A program made the translations under genes and the position numbers. Under the pieces are notes generated by a model. It saw nothing but the letters and a program-made list of their open reading frames with translations. It had not been told where the DNA came from and ran no database searches. Below, in pieces: positions 48,247-51,197 of a DNA stretch of 51,197 bases (its first letter is position 1; every line of letters starts with the position of its first letter). The stretch comes from Gammaproteobacteria bacterium (GTDB lineage: Bacteria > Pseudomonadota > Gammaproteobacteria > HK1). Location of the stretch: positions 1 through 51,197 of the forward strand of contig JAJFJU010000014.1 of assembly GCA_021773645.1 (NCBI GenBank). Reading direction: 5' to 3'.

Positions 48247-49077
48247 TTAACGCGAGGACTTGCGACGACGGACGATCATCTTATCCGTACGCTTGTTCCG
48301 ACGAGTCTTGTAGCCTTTAGTAGGCTGGCCCCATGGACTAACTGGATGACGACCACCTGAGGTACGCCCCTCACCACCACCATGCGGATGATCCACGGGA
48401 TTCATAACCACACCGCGAACCGTTGGACGCCGACCACGCCACCGCGATGCGCCGGCCTTACCAAGCGAACGCAGCGCATGTTCTGAATGACCTACCTCTC
48501 CGATAGTTGCACGGCAATCTACCGGCACTTTGCGCAATTCCCCGGAGCGGAGGCGGAGGGTAGCATGTACGCCTTCGCGGGCAACCAACTGTACGCTGGT
48601 TCCAGCACTTCTAGCGATCTGAGCGCCTTTCTTCGGTTTAAGTTCGACGCAATGCACTGTGGTGCCGACCGGGATATTGCTCAGCGGTAGGCAATTACCA
48701 GCTTTAATTGGCGAGGCCGCCCCGGAAACAAGTTCCGCACCAGCATTGACGCCCTTCGGCGCGATGATATAGCGACGTTCACCGTCTGCATACAGCACCA
48801 AGGCAATGTGCGCGCTACGATTCGGATCATATTCGATGCGCTCGACGCGACCCAAAACATCATCCTTCTGACGCTTAAAATCGATAATACGATAACGCTG
48901 CTTATGACCACCACCGCGGTGCCGCGTGGTAATGCGTCCATTATTATTACGTCCGCCCGTCTTATTTTTAGCAGTCACCAAAGGCGCATAAGGCTTTCCC
49001 TTATGCAGACCCGGCGTGACCACCCGAACGACAAAGCGACGTCCTGGAGAAGTAGGTTTGCTTTTAACTAGCGCCAT
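48247..49077 (-). CDS. rplB: 50S ribosomal protein L2
   Basis: The 276-residue protein is needed for subunit joining and peptidyl transfer. The conserved [16 protein letters not shown], with the histidine discussed for activity, and [20 protein letters not shown] are present. Confidence 0.98.
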   Translation of the reverse strand: MALVKSKPTSPGRRFVVRVVTPGLHKGKPYAPLVTAKNKTGGRNNNGRITTRHRGGGHKQRYRIIDFKRQKDDVLGRVERIEYDPNRSAHIALVLYADGERRYIIAPKGVNAGAELVSGAASPIKAGNCLPLSNIPVGTTVHCVELKPKKGAQIARSAGTSVQLVAREGVHATLRLRSGELRKVPVDCRATIGEVGHSEHALRSLGKAGASRWRGRRPTVRGVVMNPVDHPHGGGEGRTSGGRHPVSPWGQPTKGYKTRRNKRTDKMIVRRRKSSR

Positions 49078-49095
49078 CTGACAAATTCCTGGGAG

Positions 49096-49395
49096 TTATT
49101 CACCACCAACCGCGAAGTCAATATCATGACCCGGCTGGAGCCTAACGTAGGCCTTTTTCCAATCCGAACGACGCCCCTGAGTGCGACCCGAAGTTTTGCG
49201 TTTGCCCTTTTGATTAATCACCTGAACGCCGGCAACCTGAACCTCAAAAAGGCTTTCTACTGCCTTTTTGATCTCGGCTTTGCGGGCATCGGTGCGAACC
49301 TTAAAGACAACTTGCTGATGTTTATCAGCGACGCGCGTTCCCTTTTCAGAGATATGCGGCCCAAGTAGGACGCTCATAAGCCGTTCTTGATTCAT
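49096..49395 (-). CDS. rplW: 50S ribosomal protein L23
   Basis: The tunnel-exit docking protein for trigger factor and SRP has 99 residues: [24 protein letters not shown], then the basic loop [20 protein letters not shown]. Its ATG overlaps the rplD stop by 4 bases. Confidence 0.98.
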   Translation of the reverse strand: MNQERLMSVLLGPHISEKGTRVADKHQQVVFKVRTDARKAEIKKAVESLFEVQVAGVQVINQKGKRKTSGRTQGRRSDWKKAYVRLQPGHDIDFAVGGE

Positions 49396-50006
49396 AGCAA
49401 CCTACCCTCTAGCACCCTCACGGCGTCCGCCGACATCAGTACTTTTTCGTAGCGAAGCAAATCAACCGGCCTTAAATTTGAGCTATCGGCAACGGCTACA
49501 TTCGCCAAGTTGCGTGCTGCCAGGGAGAGATTGTTATCGCTCTCCGCCGTCACGATAAGCACATCTTCAAGAGACAAGCCGCGTAGCTGACTCAACAATA
49601 ACTGGGTCTTGGGTGCATCAATAGCAACCTTATCCATCACTACCAAGCGCTCCTGACGAAGCAATTCGGACAAGATGGAACGCATCGCACCGCGATACAT
49701 TTTTCGATTAACCTTCTGCGAATGATCAGCCGGGCTGTGGGCAAATGTTACCCCGCCGCTGCGCCATAGGGGGCTACGTATGGTACCTGCACGGGCTCGG
49801 CCTGTGCCTTTTTGTGCCCATGGTTTGGCACCGCCACCACGAACCTGCGAGCGGCTTTTGCTTGCTCGAGTACCCGCGCGAGCGCCGGCCAAATAGGCGG
49901 TAACCACCTGGTGAATCAGCGCCTCATTATAATCCGCACCGAAAGCGCCCTCGGCGACCTCCAACTTGGACTGCGCGCCGTCACTATTATGTAGTGCCAG
50001 TTCCAT
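49392..50006 (-). CDS. rplD: 50S ribosomal protein L4
   Basis: In E. coli L4 also shuts down the S10 operon through the mRNA leader. The tunnel loop ([32 protein letters not shown]) is conserved. The start is the ATG of MELALHN, with AGGA eight bases upstream, sharing one base with the rplC stop (TGATG); a GTG one codon earlier is less likely. Confidence 0.97.
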   Translation of the reverse strand: MELALHNSDGAQSKLEVAEGAFGADYNEALIHQVVTAYLAGARAGTRASKSRSQVRGGGAKPWAQKGTGRARAGTIRSPLWRSGGVTFAHSPADHSQKVNRKMYRGAMRSILSELLRQERLVVMDKVAIDAPKTQLLLSQLRGLSLEDVLIVTAESDNNLSLAARNLANVAVADSSNLRPVDLLRYEKVLMSADAVRVLEGRLL

Positions 50007-50659
50007 CACACGCTTCCTGACTTAGCTTTGACTGAAGGACGGAGAATAATATTCCCGCCTTGCGGCCCGGGCACAGCGCCCTTAATAAGAATGCAGTTGC
50101 GTTCGCTATCAACCCGAACGACTTCTAGGTTTTGAATGGTCCGTTGCACATTACCCATGTGCCCCGCCATTTTCTTGCCCTTAAAAACACGACCTGGGGT
50201 CTGGTTCTGACCAATAGAACCCGGCGCACGATGCGACAAGGAGTTGCCATGCGTCGCATCCTGCATCGCAAAATGGTAGCGCTTGATAACACCAGCGAAT
50301 CCCTTACCGATGGTCGTTCCCGCAGCATCGACATGCTGGCCGGCCACAAAGCTATCAACCTTTATCTCACCACCCGCCTCAAGATCTTCGCCCTCGCCAT
50401 CGGCAAGACGAAACTCCCAAAGCCCAAGACCAGGCTCAACACCCGCCTTTGCAGCGTGTCCAGCGGCGGCCTTACTAACCCGCGAAGCCTTGCGAGCTCC
50501 TACAGTAACCTGCACCGCACGATAGCCATCGCGGGCCAAATCTTTGATCTGGGTAATTCGATTAGGCAGCACTTCGACCACGGTGACCGGGATGGCTAAA
50601 CCATCCTCGGTAAACACCCGAGTCATGCCTCGTTTTTGCCCTACGACTCCAATAGTCAT
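50006..50659 (-). CDS. rplC: 50S ribosomal protein L3
   Basis: The 217-residue assembly initiator contacts the peptidyl transferase centre. The loop [21 protein letters not shown], which holds the Gln methylated in E. coli, is present. The 67-bp gap to rpsJ is A+T-rich and shows no clear hairpin. Confidence 0.98.
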   Translation of the reverse strand: MTIGVVGQKRGMTRVFTEDGLAIPVTVVEVLPNRITQIKDLARDGYRAVQVTVGARKASRVSKAAAGHAAKAGVEPGLGLWEFRLADGEGEDLEAGGEIKVDSFVAGQHVDAAGTTIGKGFAGVIKRYHFAMQDATHGNSLSHRAPGSIGQNQTPGRVFKGKKMAGHMGNVQRTIQNLEVVRVDSERNCILIKGAVPGPQGGNIILRPSVKAKSGSV

Positions 50660-50726
50660 CGTACTTTTCCAGCTATCTGCCTGCAGTTAAGACCTAAGTT
50701 CAGGTTTAACCACAAAAATGAATTTA

Positions 50727-51038
50727 TTAATTAAGTTTGATCTGAACGTCTACGCCGGCAGCGAGATCTAATTTCATCAACGCATCTACCGTTTTTTCCG
50801 TTGGATCCAGAATATCCAGCAAACGCTTATGGGTACGGAGCTCGTACTGGTCTCGCGCATCTTTATTCACGTGCGGGGAGATTAAAATCGTATAGCGCTC
50901 TTTGCGGGTAGGCAGAGGAATGGGGCCCTTAATCTGGGCTCCGGTGCGCTTAGCGGTATTAACGATCTCCTGAGCAGATTGATCAATCAGACGATGATCA
51001 AATGCCTTGAGACGGATACGAATGCGTTGATTAGTCAT
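50727..51038 (-). CDS. rpsJ: 30S ribosomal protein S10
   Basis: The 103-residue protein also serves as NusE in antitermination with Nus[52 protein letters not shown] and RTHKRLLDI are canonical. Only 8 bases separate it from the tuf stop, so tuf and the S10 operon may be read together, leaving no room for an E. coli-like 170-base S10 leader. Confidence 0.98.
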   Translation of the reverse strand: MTNQRIRIRLKAFDHRLIDQSAQEIVNTAKRTGAQIKGPIPLPTRKERYTILISPHVNKDARDQYELRTHKRLLDILDPTEKTVDALMKLDLAAGVDVQIKLN

Positions 51039-51046
51039 GTTCGTCT

Positions 51047-51197
51047 CTACTCGATGATTTTGGCAACCACACCGGCGCCTACAGTACGGCCACCCTCACG
51101 GACCGCGAAGCGAAGACCTTCTTCCATCGCGATGGGGTTAATGAGGTTTACCTTGACCTTGATGTTGTCGCCCGGCATGACCATCTCTACGCCTTCG
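51047..51197 (-). CDS. tuf: Elongation factor Tu, C-terminal fragment cut by the window end
   Basis: The last 49 codons and the stop (TAG) are present: [29 protein letters not shown] and [11 protein letters not shown] are the C-terminal domain 3 of EF-Tu. The remainder lies beyond the window. EF-Tu brings aminoacyl-tRNA to the ribosome; position before rpsJ is the usual str/S10 junction. Confidence 0.97.
   Translation of the reverse strand, partial: EGVEMVMPGDNIKVKVNLINPIAMEEGLRFAVREGGRTVGAGVVAKIIE

Overview
This 51.2-kb window looks like a chromosomal segment of a gammaproteobacterium. The evidence is gene order: the S10-spc-alpha ribosomal cluster ends in rplQ, faces ssb across a shared terminator, and is followed by an MFS gene and a divergent uvrA, as I recall for Pseudomonas and relatives. 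There is also an apaG-apaH pair, an lgt-thyA run, ubiK beside yifB, and NsrR. I cannot name the genus. No prophage, plasmid, CRISPR or complete insertion sequence was seen.

Layout. (1) 1-4.2 kb: a tRNA-Leu(CAG) with its own promoter, a secreted metallo-beta-lactamase-fold (MBL) hydrolase, and a translationally coupled pair made of an ODP-type putative diiron MBL protein and a GGDEF-EAL c-di-GMP enzyme. (2) 4.2-7.3 kb, minus strand: heme A synthase, a DUF2970 membrane peptide and a SulP anion transporter. (3) 7.3-11.6 kb: an MBL protein fused to cyclic-nucleotide-binding-like domains, a Bcp-type peroxiredoxin and a FimV-like membrane protein. (4) 11.7-19 kb: a tight five-gene operon of a 1242-residue flavo-iron-sulfur protein with the domain order of fused NfnB and NfnA, a CPxC redoxin, an RquA-like (rhodoquinone) methyltransferase, a Tat-exported PhoX-family phosphatase and a small membrane protein. 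(5) 19-21.3 kb, minus strand: glycerate 2-kinase and DAHP synthase. (6) 21.6-24.8 kb: ubiK, yifB, apaG, apaH. (7) 24.8-28.7 kb, minus strand: rlmI-lgt-thyA, then nsrR-folA. (8) 28.8-31 kb: an HDOD protein and a GAF-GGDEF diguanylate cyclase. (9) 31-37.2 kb: an adenosine-kinase-like PfkB gene, uvrA, a YajR-like MFS gene and ssb. (10) 37.2 kb to the end, minus strand: the complete translation and transcription cluster from rplQ back to rpsJ, entered from a truncated tuf.

Two small non-coding repeat families lie between the genes. One is a roughly 160-bp element with terminal inverted repeats, present in three diverged copies, two of them inverted around the kinase gene. The other is a single 161-bp palindromic element upstream of ubiK. 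Both resemble MITEs.

The least ordinary parts are the redox/quinone operon (11.7-19 kb), the ODP-GGDEF-EAL pair, the MBL/cNMP fusion and the repeat families. The quinone and oxygen-sensing readings are inferences from motifs. A common theme of redox and oxygen response (heme A synthase, NsrR, ODP, peroxiredoxin, RquA-like) fits a facultative or microaerobic lifestyle but does not prove it.
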